Positions 8,988 through 18,137 of a DNA stretch of 64,000 nt are shown piece by piece. The DNA lies in contig JAIOYF010000002.1 in the NCBI GenBank assembly GCA_021741245.1, forward strand, positions 372,001-436,000. Direction: 5' to 3'. The DNA is from Paracoccaceae bacterium (GTDB taxonomy: Bacteria > Pseudomonadota > Alphaproteobacteria > Rhodobacterales > Rhodobacteraceae). Below the pieces are notes generated by a model, which saw only the letters and a list, made by a program, of their open reading frames with translations, was not told where the DNA came from and ran no database searches. The first letter of the stretch is position 1. The number at the start of each line of letters is the position of its first letter. Position numbers and translations under genes: made by a program.

Positions 8988-10034
8988 ATGACCGACACCC
9001 TCAAATCCCGCCTGCACGCCCAAGCCCTTGCCGAGGGGTTTTCCGCCATGCGCATCACCACCCCCGATGCGATCCCGCAAGCGGCGGAGCGGTTGGCGGA
9101 TTTCGTGGCCCAAGGGCGGCATGGGCAGATGGCTTGGATGGCCGAGCGGATGGGGTGGCGCGGCAATCCCTCGGCACTTTGGCCGCAGGCGCGGTCGGTC
9201 ATCATGCTGGCCGAAAGCTATGCGCCCGATGAAAATCCCCTGCCCCTGTTGCAACAGTGCGACCGGGGCGTGATCTCGGTCTATGCCCAAGGCCGCGATT
9301 ACCATGATCTGGTCAAGCGGCGGCTGAAACGGCTGGGCCGCTGGCTGATCGACCAGACCCCAAAGACCGATCCGGCCGAGATCAAGGTTTTCGTCGACAC
9401 CGCCCCGGTGATGGAAAAACCCCTCGCACAGGCGGCGGGTCTGGGCTGGCAGGGCAAGCATACCAATCTGCTCAGCCGCGACTTGGGCAACTGGTTCTTT
9501 CTGGGCGCGATCTTTACCACGCTGGATCTGCCCCCCGACGCGCCCGAGGTCAGCCATTGCGGCAGCTGCACCGCCTGTCTGGATATCTGCCCGACGGCCG
9601 CCTTTCCCGCGCCTTATCAACTGGATGCGCGGCGCTGTATCTCATACCTCACGATTGAACATCACGGCCCGGTGGACCCCGAACTGCGGCCCCTGATGGG
9701 CAACCGGATCTATGGCTGCGACGATTGCCTTGCGATCTGCCCATGGAACAAATTCGCACAGGCCGCCCGCGACATCGGCTATGCGCCCAAACACGGCGCG
9801 CCGCCCTTGGCGGAACTGGCGGCCCTTGACGACACCGCCTTTCGCACCCGCTTTGCCGGCAGCCCGATCAAGCGGATCGGGCGCAACCGCTTTGTGCGCA
9901 ATGTGCTTTACGCCATCGGCAATTCCGGCGATCCGGGCCTTGCCCCCCACGCCGCCGCCCTGCTGACCGACCCGGATGACACCGTGGCCGAAGCCGCCGC
10001 TTGGGCGCTTGGTCGTTTGCAGCCAGCCCCTTGA
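8988..10034 (+). CDS. queG: Epoxyqueuosine reductase
   Basis: Cobalamin- and Fe4S4-dependent enzyme that reduces epoxyqueuosine to queuosine in tRNA wobble positions. It is 348 aa, a normal length. The two ferredoxin-type cluster motifs are seen: [16 protein letters not shown] (about residues 188-203) and [13 protein letters not shown] (about 244-256). A C-terminal HEAT-like tail follows ([23 protein letters not shown]). The N-terminal [30 protein letters not shown] matches the family. Divergent from aroC. Confidence 0.95.
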   Translation: MTDTLKSRLHAQALAEGFSAMRITTPDAIPQAAERLADFVAQGRHGQMAWMAERMGWRGNPSALWPQARSVIMLAESYAPDENPLPLLQQCDRGVISVYAQGRDYHDLVKRRLKRLGRWLIDQTPKTDPAEIKVFVDTAPVMEKPLAQAAGLGWQGKHTNLLSRDLGNWFFLGAIFTTLDLPPDAPEVSHCGSCTACLDICPTAAFPAPYQLDARRCISYLTIEHHGPVDPELRPLMGNRIYGCDDCLAICPWNKFAQAARDIGYAPKHGAPPLAELAALDDTAFRTRFAGSPIKRIGRNRFVRNVLYAIGNSGDPGLAPHAAALLTDPDDTVAEAAAWALGRLQPAP

Positions 10035-10085
10035 GGCGTGACCCAAAAGCGCGGGCGCGCTGGTGCCAGACGCCCGCGCGAATGA

Positions 10086-10901
10086 TCAGTCTTTGGTCGA
10101 TCGACGCTCCACCGCCAGACCAATCCCCGCCTCTTTCAACTGGGCATTCAGGTCCTTGATGTCCATCGCCTCATCGGCCATGGCGGCGAAAATGGCACTC
10201 GCCGTCGTCGCGTCGACCACCTCTTGCGACTGGCGTCCGACGCTTTCGGTCGCAAGCACGGTCGAAGGCACAAACACAAACCGCCCGCTTTCCGGCGCCA
10301 CCGTGTTGAGCGCCATGCCCGAGGCCAAGGGCAGACTGGCCTGAGTCTGATCCGAGATGGTGTTTGCTGCCGTGAAATAGGTTGCCCTGTTCTGCGGCGT
10401 CAAAAGCACCCGGACCGGATCTTCCGATTGCGGAACAAAACGGCCAAAGAAAGATCCCGGAATCGGACGGAACAAAGCAGGCAGACGCAGGCGGACATAG
10501 CCCCGCACCTCGAATGTCGGGCCCGCCAGCGGCGTCATATCGGCAGGATTTGGCCCAAAGGCCGATGGCAAGACCGCAATCAGCGCTGTGCTCCTTGCCG
10601 GGATACGTATCCCGCCGGTTGAGGGGCGAAAGACTGTCGCGTTGATCGACCCGGATAAAAAGCCCGCCGTATTGTCAGCGGCAGGCGTGTCGACAAACAC
10701 CAAGGTATTGCCCGAAAGGCTGCGGTTCGTGTCGGTGACAGCGGCTGCAACAAATTCAACCGTATAAACATATTCGCTGTCTTCAAGATTGGTAATCTCA
10801 AGGAAATAACCTTGAATCACCGAATCCACATTGGCCACTCCGGCCGGGGCCGCAGGGGATTGTGGTTTCCAAATCAGTTCAAAATGCGAGACATCCAACA
10901 T
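10086..10901 (-). CDS. Hypothetical protein, 271 aa
   Basis: I do not recognise this protein. It is 271 aa, has no signal peptide or membrane helix, and is rich in short beta-strand-like stretches with many Thr, Val and Pro (for example GGIRIPARSTALIAVLPSAF). A helical, charged C-terminus ends it (MDIKDLNAQLKEAGIGLAVE). The middle part, roughly residues 30-170, looks like a single beta-sandwich. The ATG at 10901 has GGAGAAAACC upstream. It ends convergently with queG, with a GC-rich inverted repeat (10049-10079) between. It is divergent from the 66-aa ORF at 11084, across an AT-richer spacer with a palindrome. Confidence 0.75.
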   Translation of the reverse strand: MLDVSHFELIWKPQSPAAPAGVANVDSVIQGYFLEITNLEDSEYVYTVEFVAAAVTDTNRSLSGNTLVFVDTPAADNTAGFLSGSINATVFRPSTGGIRIPARSTALIAVLPSAFGPNPADMTPLAGPTFEVRGYVRLRLPALFRPIPGSFFGRFVPQSEDPVRVLLTPQNRATYFTAANTISDQTQASLPLASGMALNTVAPESGRFVFVPSTVLATESVGRQSQEVVDATTASAIFAAMADEAMDIKDLNAQLKEAGIGLAVERRSTKD

Positions 10902-10993
10902 GGGTTTTCTCCGCTAAGGTGATAAAATGTTTGTGAAATAGCGATGTTCGGCGACATGCACCGTGATACAACCATAGCACGAACCGTGATTTC

Positions 10994-11005
10994 CCTTACG
11001 TAAGG
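10994..11005. promoter_or_regulatory. 12-bp perfect palindrome in a divergent intergenic region
   Basis: CCTTACGTAAGG reads identically on both strands and sits midway between two divergent genes (starts at 10901 on minus and 11084 on plus), about 80-90 nt from each. Size, symmetry and placement suit a dimeric regulator operator. No regulator is encoded beside it. Confidence 0.4.
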
Positions 11006-11083
11006 TATACCTGACGTGCCCCGGTTTGGAGATTTGGCCGTTTCGCGCTATAGTTCGCGATCGGAAACCAAAGGAGGATCCCC

Positions 11084-11284
11084 ATGCAACGCCATGCCGC
11101 CATGACTTTCCAGCCACAAGGCCGCCATCTGGCCGACAAGCGCAGCCCCAGCACAGGCACCCGCACCGCGGAATTCTTGCGCCTGTCCCGCACCCCGCGT
11201 GAGGGGTTCCACACCACGCAAAAACCCGCAGGCCCCAGCCGCCTGAAACACTTCTTGCGGATTGAGCGCGGGCAAAACGCCTAA
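11084..11284 (+). CDS. Small basic hypothetical protein, 66 aa
   Basis: Open frame of 66 aa with a near-perfect Shine-Dalgarno sequence, AAAGGAGG, about 6 nt before the ATG, which is the main support for it being real. The product is basic and Arg/Lys/Pro-rich (for example RLSRTPREGFHTTQKPAGPS), with no membrane segment and no family I recognise. It is divergent from the 271-aa hypothetical gene. The 190 nt after it hold no supported gene. Confidence 0.55.
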   Translation: MQRHAAMTFQPQGRHLADKRSPSTGTRTAEFLRLSRTPREGFHTTQKPAGPSRLKHFLRIERGQNA

Positions 11285-11476
11285 GCCACCGGCGCTGTTG
11301 ACACCTTTGACGGCCATATCTATCACAGCGGCAGGGGCCGGGCCCCCGCCGCCTGCAGGCCCTTGGCCGTGGTGAAGCCCCGATTTACATCTGGCTGTTC
11401 CTTTTTCTGTCGGGGATCGTCATGGCAATGCAGGCACCGTGAGACATGACCCCGACGGTTCTGAAAGGACCATCCG

Positions 11477-11905
11477 ATGACTGGGGTACTTCCATCCATA
11501 GACGCCGCCAAAGCGCAGGCCAAAGCCCTGCGCGCCAGCCTGATCGCCTCGGGGCAAGAGGCCAGCCATTCGCAATCTCTGGAACTTATCGCCAAAAGCC
11601 TTGGGTTCCGGGATTGGAACACCCTGCACGCCAAAATCGGGAACGCCCCGCGTCCGCCGGTGGCGATGGGGCAGATCGTCGAAGGGCGCTATCTGAAGCA
11701 ACCCTTTGTGGCCGAGGTTTTGGGCCTCACGCAGCTGTCTGACGGGCGCTATTCCGTGGTGCTGCATCTGGCAGAGGCCGTGGATGTGGTCAGCTTTGAC
11801 AGCTTTTCCAACTTTCGCAGGCGCATCACCAAGGTGATCGGGCCAGACGGGCGATCCTTTGATCGTACATCGGACGGGGTGGCGCATTTGGAAATCAGGC
11901 TCTGA
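11477..11905 (+). CDS. Glyoxalase-superfamily-like small protein (Glyoxalase_8 N-terminal motif)
   Basis: 142-aa soluble protein. Residues about 14-57 (AKALRASLIASGQEASHSQS, then LELIAKSLGFRDWNTLHAKI) match the helical module found in proteins annotated as glyoxalase-related (Glyoxalase_8). The LGFRDWNTL block is diagnostic. The rest is a short beta-rich part with no metal-binding residues I can point to, so enzyme activity is not shown. The ATG at 11477 follows GAAAGGACCATCCG. A bidirectional terminator separates it from ilvE. Confidence 0.7.
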   Translation: MTGVLPSIDAAKAQAKALRASLIASGQEASHSQSLELIAKSLGFRDWNTLHAKIGNAPRPPVAMGQIVEGRYLKQPFVAEVLGLTQLSDGRYSVVLHLAEAVDVVSFDSFSNFRRRITKVIGPDGRSFDRTSDGVAHLEIRL

Positions 11906-11912
11906 TACTGCA

Positions 11913-11941
11913 AAACCCCGCGTCGCTTGACCGCGGGGTTT
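11913..11941. terminator. Bidirectional terminator between convergent genes
   Basis: AAACCCCGCG and CGCGGGGTTT form a 10-bp stem around a 9-nt loop. T-runs or A-runs at either side make it usable by both the gene ending at 11905 (plus) and ilvE ending at 11958 (minus). Confidence 0.85.
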
Positions 11942-11957
11942 CGCTATTCTTTCAGTC

Positions 11958-12824
11958 TCAGGCCCGGACCAGCTTTTCGTAATCCGTTGAAACCCGCTTG
12001 CACAGATCGCCGACCTCAAAGTTATAGTCGCCGATCTGGCCGACCGGGGTGACCTCAGCCGCCGTGCCGGTCAGGAAGCATTGCTGGAACCCTTCCAACT
12101 CTGCCGCCTCAATCCGACGCTCGATCACATTGACGCCCATGCCCTTCAGCATGCCAATCACGGTCTGACGGGTGATGCCGTTCAGGATCGCATCCGGGAT
12201 CGGGGTGTGAACCTCGCCATCCTTGACGAAAAAGATATTGGCCCCGGTCGCCTCGGCCACATAGCCGCGATAGTCAAACATCATCGCATCCGAGCACCCC
12301 TTGGCCTCGGCGGCATGTTTGGACATGGTGCAGATCATATACAGACCCGCCGCCTTGGCCGCGTGCGGGATGGTATCGGGGCTGGGGCGCTTCCACTTGG
12401 CAATGTCCAGCTTGGCGCCTTTGAACTTGGCATCGCCATAGTAATTGCCCCATGACCACACCGCCACCGCCATGCGGATCGGATTGCGCTTGGCCGCCAC
12501 GCCCATATCCTCACCCGCGCCGCGCCATGCCAGCGCACGCACATAGGCGTCGGTCAGGTTATTGGCCTTCAGCACCGCCTCTTTCGCGGCCTCGATCTCT
12601 TCGACCGAATAGGGCAGCGGCATATCCAACAGCTCACCCGATTTGCGCAGGCGGTGCGAATGTTCCACCGATTTGAAGATCTTGCCGTTATAGCAGCGCT
12701 CGCCCTCGAACACGGAACTGGCGTAATGCATGGCATGGGTCAGGACATGGACCTTCGCATCCCGCCAATCCACCAGCTTGCCATCCATCCAGATGAACCC
12801 GTCCTTATCGTCATACCCAGCCAT
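11958..12824 (-). CDS. ilvE: Branched-chain amino acid aminotransferase
   Basis: PLP enzyme that makes leucine, isoleucine and valine from their keto acids. It is 288 aa, fold-type IV. The PLP lysine lies in TIPHAAKAAGLYMI, and the cofactor-contacting glutamate in RGYVAEATGANIFFVKDGEV. The TGTAAEVTPVGQIG block near the C-terminus binds the phosphate. The ATG at 12824 was chosen because GGAGGGGTCTC precedes it and the family begins around MAGYDDKDGFIW; an in-frame ATG 33 nt upstream lacks an RBS. It is divergent from the petP-like gene. Confidence 0.94.
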   Translation of the reverse strand: MAGYDDKDGFIWMDGKLVDWRDAKVHVLTHAMHYASSVFEGERCYNGKIFKSVEHSHRLRKSGELLDMPLPYSVEEIEAAKEAVLKANNLTDAYVRALAWRGAGEDMGVAAKRNPIRMAVAVWSWGNYYGDAKFKGAKLDIAKWKRPSPDTIPHAAKAAGLYMICTMSKHAAEAKGCSDAMMFDYRGYVAEATGANIFFVKDGEVHTPIPDAILNGITRQTVIGMLKGMGVNVIERRIEAAELEGFQQCFLTGTAAEVTPVGQIGDYNFEVGDLCKRVSTDYEKLVRA

Positions 12825-12861
12825 GAGACCCCTCCGCGTTTCGCTTTGTTGCGCCAAATAG

Positions 12862-12902
12862 GCCCACTTCGGACATAATATTGCGCAAAACCGGATGTGG
12901 GC
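12862..12902. promoter_or_regulatory. Imperfect inverted repeat between ilvE and the MarR-family gene
   Basis: GCCCACTTCGG (12862-12872) is matched by CCGGATGTGGGC (12891-12902), an inverted repeat with one bulge around an AT-rich, TATAAT-like core (CATAATATTG). It lies in the 142-nt divergent region and could be an operator for the adjacent MarR protein. Confidence 0.3.
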
Positions 12903-12966
12903 TAACAGTTGGCTCTTGGAAAGTCAACAACGCTGACATACCTTTGCCGCAAAGAGGGAGCAAGGC

Positions 12967-13467
12967 ATGGCAGACCCAACCGCCAGTGGCGAAAGCCTTC
13001 TGTTTTTGACAGATGAGCAGCTGCGCAAAGGGATAGAGGCGATGTTTTTCGCCTATCGCGGCTTTACCGCCGACCCGGACCGCATCTTGGAAGGGATGGA
13101 TTATGGCCGCGCCCATCACCGCGCCATCCACTTCATCCACCGCAGCCCCGGCACCACCGTGTCCAACCTGCTGACGATTCTGGGGGTCACCAAGCAATCG
13201 TTGAACCGCGTGCTGCGCAGCCTGATTGAGGATGGTCTGGTCGAGGCCCGCATCGGTCGCCGCGACAAGCGCGAGCGTCACCTGCACCTGACCCAAAAGG
13301 GCGAGGCGCTGGAGCGTGAACTGTCAGACGCCCAGCGCGCCCGGATGCGCGCCGCCTATCGCGCCGCGGGGCCTCAGGCCGTGGCAGGCTTTCGTCAGGT
13401 GCTGGAGGCGATGATGGACCCAGAGTTGCGCAAACAGTATCAGGGCCTGAAGGAGAGCGGCGCATGA
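12967..13467 (+). CDS. petP: MarR-family transcriptional regulator (PetP-like)
   Basis: Winged-helix regulator of 166 aa. The recognition helix region GTTVSNLLTILGVTKQSLNRVLRSLIEDGLVEARIGRRDKRERHLHLTQKG is the MarR wHTH plus wing. It overlaps the next response-regulator gene by 4 nt (ATGA), so the two are co-translated. This MarR-plus-OmpR-type pair is the arrangement described upstream of the cytochrome bc1 genes in Rhodobacter as petP-petR. Here the bc1 genes do not follow. The symbol rests on gene pairing and is tentative. Confidence 0.8.
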   Translation: MADPTASGESLLFLTDEQLRKGIEAMFFAYRGFTADPDRILEGMDYGRAHHRAIHFIHRSPGTTVSNLLTILGVTKQSLNRVLRSLIEDGLVEARIGRRDKRERHLHLTQKGEALERELSDAQRARMRAAYRAAGPQAVAGFRQVLEAMMDPELRKQYQGLKESGA

Positions 13468-14159
13468 CCCAGATCGACGCGCATTTGCTGGTGGTCGACG
13501 ATGACGAACGCATTCGCGGCCTCTTGCAAAAATTCCTGATCCGCAACGGCTTTCTCGTCTCGGTCGCCCGCGATGGCGCACAGGCGCGCAGGCTGTTGGG
13601 CGGGCTGGAATTTGACATGATCATTCTGGACGTGATGATGCCGGGCGAGGATGGCATCAGCCTCACCCGCGAATTGCGCCAAAAGATGCAGACGCCGATC
13701 CTGCTGCTCACGGCCAAGGGCGAAACCTCCAGCCGGATTGAGGGGTTTGAGGCAGGGGCCGATGATTACCTTGGCAAGCCCTTTGAACCCAAAGAGCTTT
13801 TGCTGCGCATCAACGCCATTCTGCGCCGGGTGCCACAGGTCAAGACCGAGGCCCCGCCCCGCGTGCTGCATCTTGGCGCCGTGCGCTATGACATGGATCG
13901 CGGCGAAATGTGGCGCGGCCCCGATCACATCCGCCTCACCGCGACCGAGGCGGCGCTGATGCGGCTGTTCTCCTCCAACCCCGGCCATGCCATCAGCCGC
14001 GAACGGCTTGTCGCCGATCTGGGCCGCGATGACGCCGCACAGGAACGCGCCGTCGATGTGCAGATCACCCGCCTGCGCCGCAAGATCGAGGATGACCCCA
14101 AACAGCCCCGATACCTTCAGACCGTGCGAGGCGAGGGTTACTTGCTGCAACCGGACTAG
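13464..14159 (+). CDS. petR: OmpR-family response regulator (PetR-like)
   Basis: DNA-binding response regulator of 231 aa. The receiver domain covers about residues 7-120, with the acidic pocket VVDDDERIR, the phospho-acceptor Asp in MIILDVMMPGEDG, Thr in LLLTAKG, and the conserved Lys in DDYLGKPFEP. A Trans_reg_C winged helix fills the C-terminal half (RLTATEAALMRLFSSNPGHA and VDVQITRLRRKIEDDP). There is no sensor kinase gene beside it. Overlap with petP and family resemblance suggest PetR, reported to be needed for respiratory growth in Rhodobacter capsulatus. Confidence 0.85.
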   Translation: MTQIDAHLLVVDDDERIRGLLQKFLIRNGFLVSVARDGAQARRLLGGLEFDMIILDVMMPGEDGISLTRELRQKMQTPILLLTAKGETSSRIEGFEAGADDYLGKPFEPKELLLRINAILRRVPQVKTEAPPRVLHLGAVRYDMDRGEMWRGPDHIRLTATEAALMRLFSSNPGHAISRERLVADLGRDDAAQERAVDVQITRLRRKIEDDPKQPRYLQTVRGEGYLLQPD

Positions 14160-14165
14160 TGGGGA

Positions 14166-15089
14166 ATGATGCGGATCTATACCCATCCCGACTGCCTTGA
14201 TCACGTAACCCCACCGGGCCACCCCGAGCAGGTCGCACGCCTGCGCGCGGTTGAACATGGGCTGTCGGGCCTGCCCTATCCCCGCCTCGACTGCCCGCTG
14301 GGGGCAGAGGCCGATCTGCTGCGCGGCCACCCGCAATCCCATATCGACCGTATCCGCCAAGCGATCCCCGATCAGGGCTGGGCGCAGGTGGATGGGGATA
14401 CCTTCCTGTCGCCCGGATCATGGAACGCCGCCCTGCGCGCCGTGGGCGGGGCCTGTGCGGCGGTGGACGCAGTCGTGGCCGACGGGGGCCGCGCCTTTGT
14501 CGCCTGCCGCCCGCCGGGCCACCATGCCGAACGCGAAACCGCCATGGGCTTTTGCCTCTTTGGCACCGTGGCGATTGCCGCCTGCCGCGCGGTGCAGGTG
14601 CATGGCCTTTCGCGCGTGGCGGTTCTGGATTTTGACGTGCACCACGGCAATGGCACCCAAGACCTGTTGTGGGATCAGCCCAACATCCGCTTTGTCTCGT
14701 CGCATCAGATGCCGCTCTATCCCGGCTCCGGTGCTGCCACGGAACGCGGCGCACATGGCCAGATCACCAACCTGCCCCTGCACTCTGGCAGCGACGGGCG
14801 CGCGATGTGGGCGGCGTGGGAGCCGGTTCTAGTGGAACTCCAAGCATGGCGGCCAGAGTTGATCCTGATCAGCGCCGGGTTTGACGCCCATCGTGATGAT
14901 CCCTTGGCCGGGCTGAACTGGGTGGAGGCCGACTTTGCCTGCCTGACCCGCGCGATCTGCGATGTGGCCGACGCGACCTGCGCAGGCCGGGTGGTATCCT
15001 GCCTTGAGGGGGGCTATGATCTTCCCGCTTTGGCCGCTAGCGTGGCCGCACATGTGCACGAATTGGGAAGGCCGACGGATGACAGATAA
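14166..15089 (+). CDS. Histone-deacetylase-family protein
   Basis: Zn-dependent deacetylase of the HDAC/AcuC/acetylpolyamine-amidohydrolase superfamily, 307 aa. Catalytic and metal motifs are intact: RPPGHHAE (His pair), VLDFDVHHGNGTQ (Asp and His Zn ligands), SAGFDAHRDDPLAG (second Asp ligand) and LEGGYD. The natural substrate is not deducible; bacterial members act on acetylated small molecules or lysines. It starts 6 nt after the response regulator and its stop overlaps xseB, so it lies inside one transcription unit running to dxs. Confidence 0.9.
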   Translation: MMRIYTHPDCLDHVTPPGHPEQVARLRAVEHGLSGLPYPRLDCPLGAEADLLRGHPQSHIDRIRQAIPDQGWAQVDGDTFLSPGSWNAALRAVGGACAAVDAVVADGGRAFVACRPPGHHAERETAMGFCLFGTVAIAACRAVQVHGLSRVAVLDFDVHHGNGTQDLLWDQPNIRFVSSHQMPLYPGSGAATERGAHGQITNLPLHSGSDGRAMWAAWEPVLVELQAWRPELILISAGFDAHRDDPLAGLNWVEADFACLTRAICDVADATCAGRVVSCLEGGYDLPALAASVAAHVHELGRPTDDR

Positions 15090-15318
15090 ACCCATCCCCG
15101 AGATGAGCTTTGAAGAGGCGATGGCGGCGCTGGAGCAGGTTGTCACCCAACTTGAACGCGGCGACGTCGCGCTGGAGGATTCGATAAAGCTGTATGAGCG
15201 CGGCGCCGCACTCAAGGCGCACTGCGCCGAAAAGCTCAAGGCCGCCGAGGAAAAGGTGGAACTCATCCGCGCGCAAGAGGGCCGTGCCATTGGCACCACC
15301 CCGGTGGAGGGGATGTGA
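15079..15318 (+). CDS. xseB: Exodeoxyribonuclease VII small subunit
   Basis: Small helical subunit (79 aa) that binds XseA in the single-strand-specific exonuclease VII. It has the family pattern FEEAMAALEQVVTQLERGDV, then ALEDSIKLYERGAALKAHCAEKL, an antiparallel helical hairpin. The start at 15079 overlaps the end of the deacetylase gene by 11 nt, and its own stop overlaps the ispA start. The xseB-ispA-dxs order is common in proteobacteria. xseA is not in the window. Confidence 0.93.
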   Translation: MTDKPIPEMSFEEAMAALEQVVTQLERGDVALEDSIKLYERGAALKAHCAEKLKAAEEKVELIRAQEGRAIGTTPVEGM

Positions 15319-16202
15319 CCCTGTCTGCCGCCCCGACATTTCCCACGGCCCTGTCACTGGCCGCTGTCCGCGTTCAAACCCGCCTGAATACCGCCTTGGC
15401 CGACCGTGCCGACGAACCCGTGATCCACGCCATGCGCTATGCCATGTCGGGCGGCAAACGCCTGCGCGGCTTTCTGGTGCTGGAAAGTGCCGCGATGTTC
15501 GGGATCGCCCCCGAAACCGCCCTCAGCGCGGCAGCGGCGGTCGAGGCGCTGCACGCCTATTCCCTTGTCCATGATGACATGCCTTGCATGGATGACGACG
15601 ATCTGCGCCGGGGCCAGCCCACCGTCCATGTCAAATGGGATGAGGCCACCGCCGTTCTGGCCGGTGACGCGTTGCAAACCCTTGCGTTTGAACTCTTGAC
15701 CGACCCTGCCTTGGGCAGCGCCGAGACCCGGATCGCCCTTGTGCGCGGCCTCGCCCTCGCCTCGGGGGCGCAAGGCATGGTGCTGGGTCAGGCCCTCGAC
15801 ATCGCCGCCGAAACCGCCGCCAGCCCCCTCAGCCTTGACCAGATCACCCGGCTGCAGGCGGGCAAGACCGGCGCGCTGATCCGCTGGTCAGCCGAGGCGG
15901 GGGCCATCATCGCCGGGGCCGATCCGGCACCGCTTCGCGCCTATGCCACCGCCCTTGGCCTTGCCTTCCAGATCGCCGACGACATTCTGGATGTGACCGG
16001 CGATGCCGCTGTTGCCGGCAAACGCCTGCAAAAGGACGCAACCGCCGGCAAAGCGACCTTTGTCTCCCTCCTCGGGCTTGAAGGTGCGCAGGCCCGCGCC
16101 AGATCGCTGGTGGATGAGGCAGAACACCACCTTGCCTCTTACGGGCACAAAGCCCACACCTTGATCGACGCCGCCCGCTTCGTTATCGCGCGCGACAGCT
16201 GA
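15315..16202 (+). CDS. ispA: Polyprenyl (farnesyl/geranylgeranyl) diphosphate synthase
   Basis: Trans-prenyltransferase of 295 aa that condenses IPP with allylic diphosphates. The first aspartate-rich motif is in [19 protein letters not shown] and the second is [24 protein letters not shown] binds IPP. The length of DDxx(xx)D (DDMPCMDD) is of the bacterial FPP synthase type, so farnesyl diphosphate is the likely product, though chain length is not certain. The GTG at 15315 overlaps xseB (GTGA), showing coupling. Confidence 0.92.
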   Translation: MTLSAAPTFPTALSLAAVRVQTRLNTALADRADEPVIHAMRYAMSGGKRLRGFLVLESAAMFGIAPETALSAAAAVEALHAYSLVHDDMPCMDDDDLRRGQPTVHVKWDEATAVLAGDALQTLAFELLTDPALGSAETRIALVRGLALASGAQGMVLGQALDIAAETAASPLSLDQITRLQAGKTGALIRWSAEAGAIIAGADPAPLRAYATALGLAFQIADDILDVTGDAAVAGKRLQKDATAGKATFVSLLGLEGAQARARSLVDEAEHHLASYGHKAHTLIDAARFVIARDS

Positions 16203-16222
16203 CGCGCCCGGAAAGGCCCGCA

Positions 16223-18136
16223 ATGACCGACCTCCCCAAAACCCCGCTCCTTGATCGCGTCCGTGTGCCCGCCGACATGAAGGGCCTCAGCGACCGTGAG
16301 CTGCGCCAACTCGCCGATGATCTGCGGGCCGAGACGATTTCCGCCGTCTCCGTCACCGGCGGCCACCTTGGTGCGGGTCTGGGCGTGGTGGAACTGACCG
16401 TGGCGCTGCATGCGGTCTTTGACACGCCCCGCGACAAGATCATCTGGGATGTCGGCCACCAGTGCTATCCGCACAAGATCCTGACCGGGCGGCGCGACCG
16501 CATCCGCACCCTGCGCACCGAGGGCGGCCTGTCAGGCTTTACCAAACGGTCCGAGTCGCCCTATGACCCCTTTGGTGCCGCGCATTCCTCCACCTCCATT
16601 TCGGCGGCGCTGGGCTTTGCCATGGCGGCCGATCTGGGCGGCGATCCGGGCGATGCAGTGGCGGTGATCGGTGACGGCTCCATGTCCGCCGGCATGGCGT
16701 TCGAGGCGATGAACAACGCAGGCCACCTGAAAAAGCGCCTCTTCGTCATCCTCAACGACAATGAAATGTCCATCGCCCCGCCCGTCGGCGCGCTCTCCAG
16801 CTATCTCTCGCGCCTTTATGCCGAGGCCCCGTTGCACGATCTCAAGGCCGCCGCCAAGGGTGCCCTTGGCCTGCTGCCCCCCCCGTTTCAAGAAGGCGCG
16901 CGCCGGGCCAAGGAAATGCTCAAAGGCATGGCCGTCGGCGGCACCTTGTTTGAGGAGTTGGGCTTCAGCTACATCGGCCCTATCGACGGCCATGACCTTG
17001 ACCAACTCCTGCCCGTCCTGCGCACCGCCCGCGCGCGCGCCACGGGACCGATCCTGATCCATGTGCTGACCAAAAAGGGCAAAGGCTACGCCCCGGCCGA
17101 GGCGGCCCGTGACCGCGGCCATGCCACGGGCAAATTCGATGTGCTGACCGGGGTGCAGGCCAAGGCCGTCTCCAACGCCCCCGCCTATACCAAGGTCTTC
17201 GCCCAATCCCTGATTGCCCAAGCTGAACGCGATGAGAAAATCGTCGCCGTCACCGCCGCCATGCCCGATGGCACCGGCCTCAACCTGTTTCAAGACCGCT
17301 TCCCCAAACGCTGCTTTGATGTGGGCATTGCCGAACAACACGCCGTCACCTTTTCGGCGGGCCTTGCGGCAGGCGGGATGAAGCCCTTCTGCGCGATCTA
17401 TTCCACGTTCTTGCAGCGCGGTTATGATCAGGTGGTGCATGACGTCGCCATCCAGCGCCTGCCCGTGCGCTTTGCCATTGACCGCGCAGGCCTCGTCGGG
17501 GCCGATGGGGCCACCCATGCGGGCAGCTTTGACGTGGCCTTCCTTGCCAACCTGCCCGGCATGGTGGTGATGGCCGCCGCGGATGAGGCAGAGCTCGTCC
17601 ATATGGTCGCCACCGCCGCCGCCCATGACGACGGCCCCATCGCCTTCCGCTTTCCACGCGGCGAGGGCGTCGGGATTGAGATGCCAAAGAATGGCACCCC
17701 GCTCGAAATCGGCAAAGGCCGCCTGATCCAATCAGGCAACCGTGTCGCCCTGATCTCCTTCGGCACCCGCTTGGCCGAGGTGCTGAAAGCAGCTGAAAGC
17801 CTCGCGCAAAAGGGCCTTACGCCCACCGTGGTCGATGCCCGCTTTGCCAAACCGCTGGATCATGACCTGATCCTCAACCTCGCCCGCAACCATGAGGCGG
17901 TGATCACCATTGAAGAGGGCGCCATAGGCGGCTTTGGCAGCCATGTGGCGCAGCTTCTGGCCGAAGAAGGGCTGTTCGACACCGGGCTGAAATACCGCTC
18001 CATGGTGCTGCCCGACACATTCATCGACCAAGCCTCGCCCGAGGCGATGTATCGCGTGGCCGGGATGGACGCCGCCCAGATCGAGGCAAAGGTGCTGCAC
18101 ACGCTTGGCATCGCGCAACTCACGAAACGCGCCTGA
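16223..18136 (+). CDS. dxs: 1-deoxy-D-xylulose-5-phosphate synthase
   Basis: First enzyme of the MEP isoprenoid pathway; joins pyruvate and glyceraldehyde 3-phosphate using ThDP. It is 637 aa, full length. The ThDP-binding motif is [18 protein letters not shown], the catalytic His lies in [20 protein letters not shown], and the pyrimidine-part [18 protein letters not shown] follows. The C-terminal transketolase domain is complete ([16 protein letters not shown]). RBS GGAAAGG precedes the ATG by about 6 nt. With ispA upstream this makes an isoprenoid-supply operon. Because it uses ThDP, it also depends on the thiamine uptake system at the left end. Confidence 0.97.
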   Translation: MTDLPKTPLLDRVRVPADMKGLSDRELRQLADDLRAETISAVSVTGGHLGAGLGVVELTVALHAVFDTPRDKIIWDVGHQCYPHKILTGRRDRIRTLRTEGGLSGFTKRSESPYDPFGAAHSSTSISAALGFAMAADLGGDPGDAVAVIGDGSMSAGMAFEAMNNAGHLKKRLFVILNDNEMSIAPPVGALSSYLSRLYAEAPLHDLKAAAKGALGLLPPPFQEGARRAKEMLKGMAVGGTLFEELGFSYIGPIDGHDLDQLLPVLRTARARATGPILIHVLTKKGKGYAPAEAARDRGHATGKFDVLTGVQAKAVSNAPAYTKVFAQSLIAQAERDEKIVAVTAAMPDGTGLNLFQDRFPKRCFDVGIAEQHAVTFSAGLAAGGMKPFCAIYSTFLQRGYDQVVHDVAIQRLPVRFAIDRAGLVGADGATHAGSFDVAFLANLPGMVVMAAADEAELVHMVATAAAHDDGPIAFRFPRGEGVGIEMPKNGTPLEIGKGRLIQSGNRVALISFGTRLAEVLKAAESLAQKGLTPTVVDARFAKPLDHDLILNLARNHEAVITIEEGAIGGFGSHVAQLLAEEGLFDTGLKYRSMVLPDTFIDQASPEAMYRVAGMDAAQIEAKVLHTLGIAQLTKRA

Positions 18137-18137
18137 T

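Noticed and set aside
10049-10079. GC-rich inverted repeat (GCGCGGGCG/CGCCCGCGC) as an intrinsic terminator
   Set aside because: Stem is convincing, but there is no T-run on either strand, so it is kept only as a comment on the convergent genes.
11308-11442. Frame encoding a hydrophobic tail (IYIWLFLFLSGIVMAM) after the 66-aa ORF
   Set aside because: The frame has no ATG, GTG or TTG start before the hydrophobic part and no RBS; could be a relic, but unsupported.
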